In this document: positions 1 through 12,513 of the stretch, in pieces
How the letters are laid out: every line of letters starts with the position of its first letter
Numbering within the stretch: position 1 is the stretch's first letter
Source: Puccinellia tenuiflora
Lineage: Eukaryota; Streptophyta; Magnoliopsida; Poales; Poaceae
Length of the DNA stretch: 64,000 bases
Assembly: GCA_012064385.1 (NCBI GenBank)
Contig: QRDG01001508.1
Span: 365,431-429,430 of the forward strand
Direction: 5' to 3'
Program-made: the position numbers and the translations under genes
Notes under the pieces: model-generated
The model's input: the letters and a program-made list of their open reading frames with translations, nothing else
What the model was told of the DNA's origin: nothing
Database searches by the model: none

Positions 1-146
1 TAATCAAATTGTCTCTCTCTCCATACAATACCAGGGGTATATATAGGCGAGAGGGGTAGGTGGAGAGGACCAAACCCTAGAGGGAAAACCCCCCACCCAA
101 GGAAAGGGTGGGCCCATACGCTACGCGCACGGCCGGTTTCCCAACA
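1..146 (-). repeat. Copia-A 3' LTR (partial, cut by window edge)
   Basis: This matches 6948-7093 at 144 of 146 positions by eye. In element orientation it begins TGTTGGGAAACC at 146. The TATATATA promoter motif is present at 38-45. Confidence 0.95.
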
Positions 147-157
147 CTCCCCCTTGG
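147..157 (-). other. Copia-A polypurine tract
   Basis: On the minus strand CCAAGGGGGAG directly abuts the start of the 3' LTR, the position and composition expected for the plus-strand DNA primer of an LTR retrotransposon. Confidence 0.85.
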
Positions 158-368
158 TCCGTCATCCCGTATTGTCTATGTCTCAAAAACTCCGAAAACC
201 CCAGTGGGAAAAATATGGAGAAAGAGCAAATAGTATACGTCTCCTCATGTCGCACGAATTGCCTCATCAAAAACCTCAATGTGAGAAACATCTGGAAAAC
301 TCACATAAGGGAAAAGAGTACAATTCACTCAATCATCAGGTTGAGTACTCAATCATCTGGATCGATAT

Positions 369-2394
369 TCACAGACGGGGGTGTGAAGAATCTCCCCCTG
401 AGTCTAGCATCTCTCTAAGTCTCATCATACCGATTCCACGAACACACCTCTCAAAAGATGATGCCGGTAATGATTTAGTGAACAAATCAGCAAGATTTTC
501 ACACGACTTAGTATGCAAAATCCTCACTTCGTTCGTCTTCTGTAATTCATGTGCATAGAAGAACTTGGGGTTGATATGCTTTGTGAGATTACTCTTCACA
601 TAACCCGACTGTACTTGTGCAACACAGGCTGCATTATCTTCATAGATAATGGTGGGGGTCTGTACGGTGTTCAATCCACATGTCTGCTGAATGTGGTGAA
701 TCATCCGTCGAAGCCACACACACTCTCGTGATGCTTCATATAGCGCTATGATTTCTGAGTGGTTCGTCGAAGTCGATACAAGACTTTGCTTAGACAATTT
801 CCAGGAAATTGCAGTTCCGCCACAAAGAAAAACATACCCAGTCTGTGACTTGGAAGTGTGCGGGTCCGACAGGTACCCTGCATCAGCATAGCCTACCAAT
901 GATAGGTCTTGATTCCTCCTATAAAACAGCCCAAGATCTTTGGTCCCTTGCAGGTATCGGAAGACGTCCTTGATACCTTTCCAATGTCTATTGGTAGGCT
1001 CAGAACTGTACCTAGCAAGCAAATTGACAGCGAAAGCAATATCCGGCCGTGTACAATCCCGCGAGGTACATGAGTGCACCAATGGCGCTCAAGTAGGGGA
1101 ATTCCGGTCCCAGAATTTCCTCCCCCTCTTCCTTAGGCCTGAACGGGTCCTTATCTTGATGTAAAGACGTCCCAATCATTGGGGTCTTAGAAGGATATGC
1201 CTTATCAAATCCAAATCTCTCCAACACCTTCTGGGTGTAGGCAGATTGGTGCACTAGAATCCCAGCAGGGGAATGTTCTAGTTGCAGACCCAGACAGAAC
1301 TTGGTTTTACCCAAATCCTTCATCTCGAATTCCGACATCAGGTAGGAACTCGCTTCCTCAATATCTCTAGGTGTACCGATTATATTCAAATCGTCCACGT
1401 ATACCGAGATTATACAGAATCCATCTTGGGATCGCCGTATAAAGACACATGGGCAGTCCTCATTGCTCGTGTAGCCCTTCTGATGAAGGAAATCGCTTAA
1501 GAGATTATACCACATCCTACCAGACTGTATAAGTCTGTATAGTGACTTCTTGAGAAGAACACTGTATAGACCCCGATTTGCTCTATCTTGATTCGGAATG
1601 GGGATACCCTCCGGTACCTTCATGTAAATGTCCGAATCAAGGTTACCATATAGGTAAGCAGTGACAACATCCATCAATTTCATTGTCAAGTCCAGATTTA
1701 CTGCCATCGAGATCAAGTATCTAAAGGTTATACCATCCATGACCGGGGAGTAAGTTTCCTCAAAATTGACACCTGGTCGTTGAGTGAACCCTTGAGCAAC
1801 GAGCCTTGCTTTGTACCGAACCACCTCATTTCTTTCATTTCTCTTACGAACAAAAACCCACTTATGGCCAACTGGGCGAATGTGGGGAGGAGTTAGACTA
1901 ACCGGTCCAAACACCTTCCTCTTGTTGAGAGATAATAATTCTGAGGTAACTGCCTCCTGCCAATCTTTCCAATCCGACCTCCTTTTACAATCAGTGAGAC
2001 TGTTAGGCTCAGGGTCAGGATCTATGATTGAGGCAATTTTCTTAGCAAAGTTAATGTCGACAATTGCCATTGCTCGGTTCATTGACTCTCCCGTACTGAT
2101 ATAATTTATGGCCATTTCGTCATGGGGCGCATCTGGCGCTGCCTCTTGCTCTACCGTATTTCCCATTACAGGAGCGAGGTCCTTTAGCTTTTCCGCGCCG
2201 ATGTGTGTACTCACATCTCCGCTGGATGTTCCCTCAATAGGGACGTTCAAGTCCAGAATCCCGTGCACAGGATTTTCCGTACTTGTGCCAGGTCTCAAGT
2301 GGCTCCCCTTACTCTTTCTAGGGGCTTTGGTGACTGGCTGTGATAAATCTCTCTTATCCTTTTTCGCCGGGTGTCCCCGAGTACTTGGGATTTA
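369..2394 (-). pseudogene. pol: Copia-A reverse transcriptase and RNase H region (broken)
   Basis: The minus-strand frame from 2391 down to about 1060 encodes a copia-type RT (RVT_2). Visible motifs are the KARLVAQGF block, the DVVTAYLYG block and an intact YVDD catalytic motif. A one-base frameshift near 1055-1065, just after the ALMYLA block, moves the frame to 369-1082. That part encodes the RNase H domain with the usual GYADAGYLSDP start and a copia-like C-terminus. An in-frame TAA at 2392-2394 separates the RT from the integrase-RT linker. RT would copy element RNA into DNA in cytoplasmic particles. The catalytic motifs survive, but the frameshift splits RT from RNase H. Confidence 0.9.
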
Positions 2395-4001
2395 AGAATC
2401 CGGATTCCGCGTCCTTTTAGGCCTTTGGACGGGGGCGGGTGTACCATTAGTTAACTTCGGTATCTCAACCCTCTCCGGTGCATTGCGCGCTGGCACAAGC
2501 GACTTTGTCACAGTTTTCAAGTCACTAAAGTGATCAGGCAGTTGATTCGCTAATGCATGCAAATCTATTATCTTTTGGACTTCTTTATTTGTCTCAGCAG
2601 TGCGTGGGTCATGAGCGTGGATCCCCGTGGCTTGCCACGTGATTTCTCGACTTTTATCATCAAGGAGTTGATTTCCTCCCCCTAAAGTCGGAAAAGATCC
2701 TCGTCAAATATGCAATCAGCAAAGCGGGCCGTATGACAATCACTTGTCATGGGGTCCAAATACCTGATTATGGACATAGTCTCATAACCAACGTATATCC
2801 CCGACTTACGGAGCGGGCCCATTGCTGATCGCTGGGGGGGTGGTATCGGTACATATACCTGGCAGCCGAACCTGCGAAGGTGGGAAATTTTCGGTGTCGA
2901 CCCCTGCGCAAGCTGCATTGGAGAATGGATGTTGTAGGCCGATGGTCGAAAATTTATGAGTTTAGCAGCGTGTAACACAGCATGCCCCCAACATGTAGTT
3001 GGTAAATTACAACCCTGAAGGAGCTGTCTGGCAATGAATTTAATCCTTTTAATCAAAGCCTCTGCAAGTCCATTTTGCGTATGGACATGCGGTACTGAGT
3101 GCTCGACTGCGATTCCCATTGCCATGCAATAATCATCGAATGCCTTTGAAGTAAATTCTCCAGCATTGTCCATTCTGATGGACTTAATACGATAATCAGG
3201 GAATCTATTCCTCATTTGTATGATCTGCGAGATCAATTTTGCAAATGCATGGTTCCGTGTTGACAGCAGGCAAACATTGGACCATTTAGAGGAAGCGTCG
3301 ATGAGTACCATAAAGTACCGAAACGGCCCTGCGAGGGGCTGAATCGGACCGCATATGTCCCCTTGGATACGTTCCAAGAACGCGGGGATTTCATCCTTCA
3401 CCTTTAAAAGGGATGGTCTAATGATTAACTTCCCTGTAGCGCATGCAGAGCACACGAAATCATCAGGATTTGGGAAGTTCTTCACATTAACATTATGACC
3501 ATTCGAGTTGTTAATTATATTCCTCATCATTCTCAGACCGGGATGGCCTAATCTATCATGCCATAGGCAAAATAGTTCAGAACTTCGGAAAACAGTCTTT
3601 AAGGTAGTGTACACGGGCGGTGCTACAATTTTCGTGTAGTAGAGCCCCGTGTCCCATGAAGGAAGCCTTTTGAGGACATGGGTACCATTTTCATCACGCC
3701 TTGTGATGAGGAGGTATTCCTTACCACCCTCGTCATCGGTCCCAATATGGAAACCATTGGCGCGAATAGCTTTGAAGCTCAAGAGAGTTCGAGTAGCCTC
3801 TGGGCACAACAATGCGTCATCTATGACCAAAGTCGTTCCCATGGGTAGTACAATAGTGGCTCTTCCGGAGCCTACTATTTTCGGACCGCAGCCGGCGATC
3901 GTCATAATACTACCCGGAGCCTTTTGAATTGACTCGAATTATTTATCATCTCTCAAGATGGTATTTTTTGATCCACTGTCCGCAAGGCACGTTTCCTCCA
4001 T
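2395..4001 (-). pseudogene. pol: Copia-A protease, integrase and linker (broken)
   Basis: The minus strand begins with a retropepsin-type DSG triad at 3972-3980. An in-frame TAA (3939-3941) follows a few codons later, where copia proteins usually have an aromatic residue. Next come the GAG-pre-integrase region with a zinc-finger-like LGHPG block, then the integrase core with the D (GDICGP), D (RMDNAGEF) and E (NGLAEALI) positions visible. Near 2685 a one-base loss shifts the frame, giving an apparent TAG; the linker coding sequence (IHAHDPRT block) continues in the other frame down to about 2395. The integrase would insert element cDNA, but this copy cannot make an intact polyprotein. Confidence 0.88.
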
Positions 4002-4257
4002 TGGGGGCACCACACGTGTTCTAAAATATTTGAATCAAGTTAACATAATGAAGCGAGGAAGTAGCGACATTACATAAGACATGCACACATATCTCAGAAC
4101 ATAACATGCCATCACATTCAAATAGAGGAATTAATGAACGATAACCAAATGTCATTCAAGCACCGAAATAATGAATATGTTTTGCTCTTATAGAGCTTAC
4201 AAAACCAAATGTATCTCAAATAGCCTAAGGAATCATGATAGATAAAACGAGTGGAGT

Positions 4258-5367
4258 CTAGACGGGCGAAGAGAACGCGCCGTTCACTTCACACTCAATC
4301 TCCAACTTTGAGAACTGCTCCTCACTGAGTATAGGATCATCATCAGTGCCAACCCTTGGTATGCCAGGGAGCACCATGTGCTCAACCTCCATAGAGATGC
4401 CGACGTCCGACGGGACCGTCGGGGTCGTCTCCATGGGCACCATGCTTGATGCAGCCGCAGGCAGAGGTGGTGGCGGCGGCAGGAGCTCGGGCGCCACCGG
4501 GAGTGCCGGTGGTGCCTCCCACTGAACAGAGGCGAGGTGCGATTCACGCACCTTCTTACTAGCCTTGTATGCAGCCACAACTTCCTTAGGCGCACGGCAC
4601 TGGCGTGAGAAGTGTTCTGTAGAGCCGCACCGGTAGCAGTCCTGGGGCCTCTGCTCCCCCTTGCCTGGCTGATGTTGTTCAGCCTGGCGAGGAGGGCGAG
4701 GTGCCTTCTTGCCCTTCCTGCCCCTCTTCTTCTTAAGAGGTGCGCGGACCTTGAATGCATTAGCATGGGCCTCCTGACGAGAACTCGCCCCAAGTGGTTG
4801 CGCAAGAGAGTTCTTTCGCAAGAGCTCATCCTGCACCTCCTCCACCTGGAGTATGTCCACAAGCTCTGCATACTACGTGTACTTCCCCTGGCGGTAATTC
4901 CGCGAGGACTGTACAACATTGGGGTGGAAGGTAGAGAGAGTTTTCTCAATCTTCTGGCTGTCGGTAATCGTGGTACCACACAGCTGAAGAGAGGTGCAAA
5001 TCCAGTGCAGAGCCGAATTATACTCTCCCACCATCTTGAAGTCCTGAAACCTCAGACGAATCCACTCCGCCTTTGCTTGCGGGCCAACAGTCCTGAAACG
5101 CTTTTTGAGAGCATTCCAGAGGTCCAAAGCACTCCGTTCAGCCATGTACTCATTTTTCAGAGTACCACAAAGATGGTGACGCAGAAAATGCAGAGCTCGG
5201 GCATTCTCAGCGGGGGTGGCATCACTTTTGATGCCATCAGCTCCCATGCTAATAGCCTGCTTCAACTCTTTGGACGTGAGGAAGATATCCACATCCGATG
5301 CCCAGGTCAGGTAGTTCAACCCGGTTTGCGCTAGCTCGGTGAACTCACGGTTGACGATTCCGGCCAT
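4258..5367 (-). pseudogene. gag: Copia-A gag with one in-frame stop
   Basis: Residues from the ATG at 5367 match the copia gag core (the ARALHFLRHHL and LKNEYMAERSALDLWNAL blocks). A TAG at 4873-4875 interrupts the frame, and the same frame then continues to 4258. The second half is lysine/arginine-rich and carries a CCHC zinc knuckle (CYRCGSTEHFSRQC) for RNA packaging, followed by a proline-rich tail. An ATG 15 bases upstream (5382) is possible, but the MAG start is more typical of the family. There is no separate promoter; transcription comes from the LTR at 6811-7093. Confidence 0.88.
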
Positions 5368-5391
5368 CTGCGATTTATGCAAGATGTATTA

Positions 5392-5428
5392 GATTACAGC
5401 AGGTAATCCGGATTACAGCAGGTAATCC
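5392..5428. repeat. Tandem pair of an 18-bp palindromic unit in the Copia-A leader
   Basis: GATTACAGCAGGTAATCC occurs at 5392-5409 and again at 5411-5428. Each unit is itself an inverted repeat (GGATTAC/GTAATCC around AGCAG). It lies about 25 bases upstream of the gag start, on the element's strand. Confidence 0.85.
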
Positions 5429-6798
5429 ATTGCATAAATGCGATGAAGATACATTTGTTCATTAACATGGCATTCCAATATTTAAAAGAAATGAAGGAAA
5501 CATGTTAAGCGCATCACAAAAGTGAAAAATTGGCACAAAATTGGCTTTCCGAGATCGTTTGAGCTGAGCGTGCGATATTAGCAAAAACAGACAGTTTCAG
5601 GGGCTTACACGTGACAATAACTCAGCAGGAATTAAAACTACGTGCAAACTCAAAAAACTGAGGGCTAAAACAAAAATTTCCACGCGCAGCCGCTTTGCAG
5701 TCCGGCCCGAACGGCAGTAGGCCGAAACTGGGCTAAAACAAGGCCGCGGTCCACCTGGCTGGGCTAGCCCACTGGTCCAGCACGGGCCCAGCCAAAACCC
5801 TAGGCGGCGGCCGCACGCTCAGGGCGAGCCAGAGGCTCGAGCCATGGCGGCGGTCGGCTGCCATCGGGCTCTAGGCCGGGGCTATGCGGCGTGCGGGCAC
5901 CGAGCGCGGGCACGGAGGCCGGCCAGCAGGGCTCGGCGGCGCAGGATGGAGCGGTGGCGGGCTAGCAGGGCGCGCGGCGGCCGGCCAACAAGGCAAGGTG
6001 ACGCGTTGGGGGTGCGGCAATCAGAGGCGCGGGGAGCGCGTCGAGTGGGCAACGCGAGCGGCGGGACGTCCGACCAGCAGGGCTAGACGGCGCGACGGCG
6101 ACCCGCTCACGGCGGCGGTGCGCGGCAGTGTGTAGCCGGCCATGGTGCGGCACGCGCGGGCGCGACCAGCATGCGGCGTTTCGTGGCCGTAGATTGCGCG
6201 GACGCGGGGGCGCGCACTAACGACAGCCTTAGCTGGCGCCGACGCAGCGGCTTGCGGGGATGGAAGAGGCTCGAGGTTCTCGATGTCGATGACGGAGCAC
6301 GGTCATCTGGACCGATGGCGTCACGTAGTGCGCGGCTCGGTGTGTGGCATGGCGGCTCGGCCGACCTGGGCAACACACGACGAGCGGCTCCACGGCAGCC
6401 GACGACGTCTTTTACGTCAACACCGAGAACATCTCGGTTGTCAATTTTCGTCGTCCGTTCATCTGGAATCGAGACTGCGCGTGGCACAGCTGGTGCATCG
6501 CGGAGGTACCATGATCATCCGGATCACGTTCGTGTACCGACTCCCTATAGTGTAGTCATCAAATCCGATCATGTTGCGAGATCCATCGACATTGGTCGGC
6601 GACATCAGGTCTGCTCAGATCTCGCGAGGGAAATTCACACCGTAGGTGTAAAGATAATCCGAATAAAACGAATTGCAAAACAAAATCATAAGAGATGGGG
6701 GGATTGTTCTTGCGATCGGATCTGGATTATACCTCCGCGATCAACGACGAGAGCCTGCTTGAGGGAGGCTCGATGTAGATCAGTTGGTGGAGCGGTAC

Positions 6799-6810
6799 GT
6801 GCTGATAACG
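6799..6810 (-). other. Copia-A primer-binding site
   Basis: On the minus strand CGTTATCAGCAC follows directly after the 5' LTR end (...GGAACA). The position fits a tRNA primer-binding site and the motif is common after copia LTRs. I did not assign the tRNA. Confidence 0.6.
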
Positions 6811-7093
6811 TGTTCCACAAACTTTGCCGGCGAGTCCGGTCCAAGATCGTGGAGCGAGAGCATAGTCGAATTAGTCGTACACGCGGCGCAATCACATATG
6901 CGAAAAGTAAAAAGAGACACAAGAATATAGTCTGGACTGATCTTTATTAATCAAATTGTCTCTCTCTCCATACAATACAGGGGGTATATATAGGCGAGAG
7001 GGGTAGGTGGAGAGGACCAAACCCTAGAGGGAAAACCCCCCACCCAAGGAAAGGGTGGGCCCATACGCTACGCGCACGGCCGGTTTCCCAACA
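6811..7093 (-). repeat. Copia-A 5' LTR (complete, 283 bp)
   Basis: In element orientation it runs from TGTTGGGAAACC at 7093 to GTGGAACA at 6811, with the TG...CA ends required by integrase. It shares 6948-7093 with 1-146. Confidence 0.93.
6985..6992 (-). promoter_or_regulatory. Copia-A LTR TATA box
   Basis: TATATATA lies within the LTR about 100 bp from its 5' end and is conserved in both copies (38-45 in the left LTR). It is the probable Pol II promoter of the element. Confidence 0.55.
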
Positions 7094-8715
7094 CGTTCGA
7101 CCTGACGCTGTATGTAGGCCATCCTTCCGTTGGGCCCGGCTTGTCATCCTACTTGTGAGTGTGGACATCTGTTTTTTTCTTTTTTTTTCCCCTTGGTTCC
7201 AGTGCGAGCGACAGTGTGACCCGTGTCCTTGTCTGCCACTTTTCTGTCCCAAACCTAGACGCCCCTATTCGTTCTCGTTTCCTCTTCCTCGAGTTCTCCT
7301 TCGAAGTGAGCTCCTGGGATCCTCGCCCCACGCCGCCGCACGATCTCGGAGCCGCCGTTGTTTGGTGCGGCATGGATGGATTTGGTGGAGGTGCCTGGTA
7401 GAGTGTCCGTGGAGACGAGCCCCTACGGCTGGGCGAGCACGAGTTCCAGGCGAGAGGGTCCGTCGAGGCGAGCTCCTGCGGCCGGGCAAACACGAGCTCG
7501 AGGTGAGGGCATTCGGCTGGAGGATTGCAGGTGCGCTTCCGCTCCTAGTTTAGTGCCTTCAAAGTGTTTGATGATATGCTCACTCCATTCTTGTTTGCGT
7601 GCCGGCTCCAACGAACGAGAAAATGGCTGGGATGTGAGGCTGCAGCAGTGCTTCAAAATTTCCCTTGCGGTATTTATTACTGAGACAAGAGAACAAACAT
7701 CTGAGTACCTCTTGTTGTTTGTCCTCTGATTTTTCGTCCCATTCGCAGTCTGTTGTTCGTCGCGCAGCGTTGGGTCACAGGTGGCTGCTTCATTCTTCTG
7801 TAGTTCCTAAGGTGTGGATTTTGCTTAACTTAATTTTTACGCGTTCCGTGTAAGGTCTTGCGATGCCTGACGGTTCTCGGCTCTGTTTCCATTCAGATTG
7901 GCTTCGTCCGTGTTCTGCTCCATCCGCCGCGTCCAACTTCATTGTCCTTCTGTTTCTTTGTGGGCCCCGAAACCCGCAAACCCGACGGGTATCCGCCTTA
8001 AATGGGGAGGGTTTGGTGAAAAGTTAGACCCGCCAGGTCTAATGGTGCGGGTTTGGGGTGCCAAACCCGTACCCACAGACCCGTATACCCGCTCTAAGAC
8101 TTAATCCTATCCGTAATAATTCTATGCCTAACCACACGTGCACGAGATGTGGATCACACCACCCACAAATCACATGCACGCGATGGAATCTGGAGTCCTG
8201 GAGACAACACACGCATCCATTCCCACCAACCCATCACAATATCCCATCGTATTCTTCCCTGCATGCGGCAGCGTCGGTCCCGTGGTGGGTACCCGTTGGG
8301 GACCCGAACCCGTCCGGGTCGCGGGTTTGGTAAAAGATGAGACCCGACAAATTAAATGGGGAGGGTATGGGGGCTGCGAACCCGGCCCCGAACCCGGCGG
8401 GTGCCACCCCTACTCCTCCTCTATATATGCATTTTCGCCCGGTTTGGCTGGTTGTCTGTCTGAGGTGCTTTGTGTCTTAATGTCTGAGAGGTGCCGATAC
8501 AGTTTCGGTTGCTTGCGTTGTGATTGCTTGAATAATTTAGGAATGTAGGAGCTAAACTGAACCATGTGATCACGTTCATGAACATAAACATAAACATTAT
8601 AACGGTGGAGCATATATATTGTTATATCCTGTATTCATGTTTGAGCATAACTAAGATTCTATGTATGCACATGTTTCGCACCTACCGTGCCTTATCAATA
8701 ATGCTTTTGTTGCAG
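7094..8715 (+). other. Upstream region and probable 5' UTR exon(s) of the RPA-like pseudogene
   Basis: A TTGTTGCAG acceptor sits directly before the ATG at 8716, so an upstream non-coding exon is expected; the GC-rich part at about 7260-7530 is the best candidate. No protein family is recognisable. A MITE-like block lies at 7958-8412. The true promoter may have been displaced by the Copia-A insertion at 7093/7094. Confidence 0.4.
7958..8412. mobile_element. Probable non-autonomous hAT-like MITE made of ACCCG/CGGGT motifs
   Basis: The two halves are imperfect inverted copies rich in AACCCG and CGGGTTTGG, and the right end reads GGGTGCCACCCCTA, a typical hAT MITE terminus. The matching left terminus is degraded and no target duplication was found, so the left boundary is approximate. 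Confidence 0.5.
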
Positions 8716-9039
8716 ATGGGTTTCGATTTGCTCTCGGATGTTTCTCCATCCAGTAGGCATTGGTGCATCTGCGTGCATGTTGCTCGCCTGTGGGACTACT
8801 GTGGAACCCGTGATGGTCAACCGCCAATCCATGTCGACATTGTGCTGGTGGACGATAAGGTACACTGAATACACATGTATTGTTGTTGCCTGCAATATCA
8901 TGATACCAACACACCGTTGTAGATTTTACGCCAACTCTGATATTGATTGTGCTAGATCATGCTACGGACTAAGCAATACCACATTCATGATTCTCTTTTC
9001 GCTTAATAAACTATTTGCGCCTTGTAGGGTAATGCTATG

Positions 9040-9599
9040 TAGGGGTGGGCGTTCGGTTTTAACCGAAACTTCGGTTCGGTTTTCTTTATAATTTGGTTTA
9101 TAGAAAAGAGGCACCCAATTTTTTTCGGTTTTCTAATAAATCAGAAGTTCGGTTAACTGATAATTCGGTTCGGTGTTCGGTTTTAACCGATATGTCCAAA
9201 CGAATAGGAAAAAAATACCGAACATCAGGACCAAGACATACATATGTCAGTACGTGCATATGCATGCACCATTCTAACCGCATGGGTTAAAAAATAAATG
9301 ATTATGTTAGTACCGTATGAAAAAAAGGCTTTCATGCATGGGGCAGCAACATGTGCATCGGTCCATGGGCTACTAGACTTTATTTATTAGGTTGAGAAGT
9401 TAGCATTACGATTTTACGAGGGTTTTCTTCTCTTCTCAGGTATCTTAAGTTATTCGGTTAATCAGGTGTTAAAACCGGATTTATTAATAAAAATTCGGTT
9501 TATCATACTTACGCATCGAAACCAGTCTCGATTAATTCGGTTTCGGTTCCGGTTAATTCGGTTCGGTGTTCGGTTTCGGTTTTTTTATGCCCACCCCTA
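9040..9599. mobile_element. hAT-type MITE inserted in exon 2 of the RPA-like pseudogene
   Basis: A 560-bp element with terminal inverted repeats TAGGGGTGGGC / GCCCACCCCTA and an exact 8-bp target duplication ATGCTATG (9032-9039 and 9600-9607), diagnostic of hAT. The interior is dominated by TTCGGTTTAACCG-like words in both orientations and has no coding capacity. Removing the element and one duplication restores the exon reading across the junction, so the insertion point is inside codons. Confidence 0.93.
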
Positions 9600-12513
9600 A
9601 TGCTATGTATGCAGAGATACCTAGCAATGAAAGCTGAGAAGTTCAAAAAACTAATTCAGGAGCATGGAGTATATTCTCTGAAAAAGTTCTTTGGTGACTC
9701 GGAGCAAATCCTCATACAAACCATTTCCTGCCAAATATATGATCAAGTTCACGCCCTGAACAACCGTCAACAAGATCGTAGACGTACCCGACTCATTCCC
9801 CAAGCATGTTTACAACCTGATACACTTTTGTGACCTGCCTTCACGTGTTGGGGTGCATAGGATTGCTTCACTGGTATATTGTTTGCACTCTCAGTACCCG
9901 CATATGCAAGTGTTGCTCCAATCCTGCCTTTTGGATGCAATCTGATCCATGTTCTCCGTCATGCAGATGTCTTGGGACAGATTGTGGGTGTCTCTAAACT
10001 GGGCTATGTATGCATGTCGACTAACACTTCTGACACAGCGGAGAGAGTTATGACTCTAAGAGATGACAGGTTATACATTTCTATTTTTCCCTGCTATCCA
10101 TGCTTGCTCAGCATTCTTGTTAAAGCTTATACAAGATCCATGAAAAACTCCAGGAACACAGAGGTGAGACTCGTCCTTTGGGGACAAAGGGCTATTGAAT
10201 TTGATGCAGATCTTGTCTTTGACAATGGACACAGTGATGCAATCGTTGGTGTCTTTGTTGGTGTTCTTATGAAATCTTATAACAGTAAGTTCTCTTGCAG
10301 CCTCCTATTTTTTGTTATCTGTTGATGCACCGAGTATTGCGTCATACTCTCATGTGCCCTGTAGATGATGAGACTCTGAGTGGAGGATCCGCATGCAGAT
10401 GGTAGCCTAATGAAGCACTGCCTGAGATTGACTCTTTACTTTGAAAGGTTTGCTCATGCCATAAAGCTATATTTCGCAACCTTCATGCTTGCTGTTGTAT
10501 GATTTTGCCTACAGATGTGCTTACAAGCTATTACTGTATCCTCTATGCAGGCTAGGAGATGACTTCACTAAAGTTCAATGGATTACTACCGACACTGCAA
10601 AATTCGCTGCACCGCGTAACAGAGCTGATCTTCCACACAAGATGGTTGCTTAACTTAGAGAGCTTGACCCATGGGAAACCAAGGTGCATATCTTCTCAGA
10701 AATATACTCTCGCCGTGTCGGTCACCCAGAAAAGCTTGTCACAGAGGAAGATATCATTCCATGTCAATGCAATTGAGACTTTCTTTGGCAGGCAGAACTC
10801 TGCCACATGAGACCCGCACTCAGCCTATACTACCCATCTCTATGTCACAGAGGAAGATATCCTCTGGGCTTGATGACATTCTTGCAGAACCAGCAAAAAC
10901 TGGCTCGACTCTCTCAATTCCTGAACTTCCTATGACTACTGAAGAACTGCCCAAAAAACAGGCCCCAATTCGCAAGGTACATTACCTTCGAAGCTCCTTT
11001 CATGTCAGGACTGCTGGTGCTTTATTTTTCCTATGCTTACCTCTGTGATCCCATTGTGACAACCACTTAGTCCGCTCGAGAGGAAGGAGCCTGATGCAGC
11101 AGCCAGGTTAGCTCCTTTGAAGTTCTGTTGCCGATTTATTGTTTCTGGTTGTTTTGTCTTCCGCCTTGTACTGATTTCTCGTCTATATCAGTGAGGAGGA
11201 CGTTAATCCAGGTGTTGACCCTGCTACTATCAACATTCGTAGCAGCAGCCATGCTACCGCTACTTCCTCTATTGCTCCTGCGGAACTCGCAGCCAAAGTG
11301 TGAGGCATTTAGTTCCAAAATTCAGTTGTTATTTTCTATCATCTGTTCAATGTTTTTTTCGATTGCCTTACCTTTCAATGCTCCTTTTCTGCTCCCTAGG
11401 AACGTGACTACTCAGAATGAGACCTTGCCCCATCACGCTCAGGTCTGCTTTCTATCTCCATTAGGTACCAGTTAATTCTCTTGGGTCAGCCGTAGGTATC
11501 TGTCGTTGTAGTTCCAGCCAAGGTTAGTGTAGTTTTTTCTTAACTCTCTATTCATGTAGGCTGTTTCGGTACTCTGTGCTGTTGTATATGCTCTTATCGC
11601 TTAAATTCTTTGAAGTATGCATTGGTTCCCTTTTCTGCTATTCTGGTAATAATTCTTTCACAACCATGTAAGCATTATAGACTGTTGAAAATTGTTGTCT
11701 GGAACAGAAAAATAACAAAGGTACACACTCAAGTGTGCTTCTTATAGCCGTTCAGTACCGATTATTGATTTTTGGTCTAATGCGTTTTGTACTACTACTC
11801 TGTACTCATGAAAGCTTTTTTGCTAAGCTGTGCTCATGTAGAGCTCTCATCGCTTGCCTTCTTTCATGTATCCATTGTTTCTTTCTTGTGCTCCTAGGCT
11901 AATAATTCTTTCAGAGACATGTTAGCTCATGTTCCAAAATGTTGTCTGAACCAGAAAATCACCTTACATAGTTCTGATAGTGTCATTTCTTTTCTCTTTC
12001 ACACCACTTATAATCGCCAGGGTCTATTAGATAACACATGTCATCTTCTTACAGGGTACTGAGGGTGAACTTCTGGACGTGGATGCAATTGATAATAAGA
12101 AAACGTCTGCTCTACTCCTCGTCCTATCTTTCATGAGGTTATGTGTCGGACCCTGCTAAACCGAGGTCGACCTCGATCTAGCCTAACCCAAGGTCACCCC
12201 GACCAGGTTCTTCTTTCTGTTTTTGGAAAGTCCAAACTTTCCTGAAATGGCAAAATCTGGGTTCCCACGTATGCAAGCCATCCCACCCTCTCCGGTTTCA
12301 CACTTCACGATCCCTGAACAAATAAATCACTTTTCTCTTCAACATCCATCCATCATGAATTCCTAAAAAATTACATCCACAGCCTGCGTCTACATCAGAT
12401 AGACTGCTCCTCTTGCTCGTCTCCTCCCCTCCCCTCCCTGTGCACGTTGCTATCATCATATGTAATTACATGTAATTAAAACTTCCATCTAATTCGCAAT
12501 TACATCCGCTTCA

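Larger units (their letters stand above)
5368..6810 (-). other. Copia-A 5' leader between PBS and gag
   Basis: About 1.4 kb, strongly GC-rich between 5700 and 6500. I see no protein with family resemblance on either strand; the open frames here follow from GC richness. It is best read as the untranslated leader of the element RNA. Confidence 0.6.
1..7093 (-). mobile_element. Copia-A, LTR retrotransposon (Ty1/copia), left end outside window
   Basis: A minus-strand element bounded on the right by a full 283-bp LTR (6811-7093) and on the left by the first 146 bp, in element orientation, of the second LTR (1-146). The two LTR copies differ at only two of 146 shared positions, so the insertion is recent. 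The internal order on the minus strand is PBS, long leader, gag, protease, integrase, RT, RNase H, polypurine tract, which is the copia order (integrase before RT). The right target duplication should be CGTTC at 7094-7098; its partner lies outside the window. The coding region has several stops and frameshifts, so this copy cannot be autonomous. The family name was not determined. Confidence 0.93.

Noticed and set aside
5844..6950. Several arginine/glycine-rich open frames
   Set aside because: They lie in the GC-rich Copia-A leader and LTR; composition explains them and none shows a family motif.
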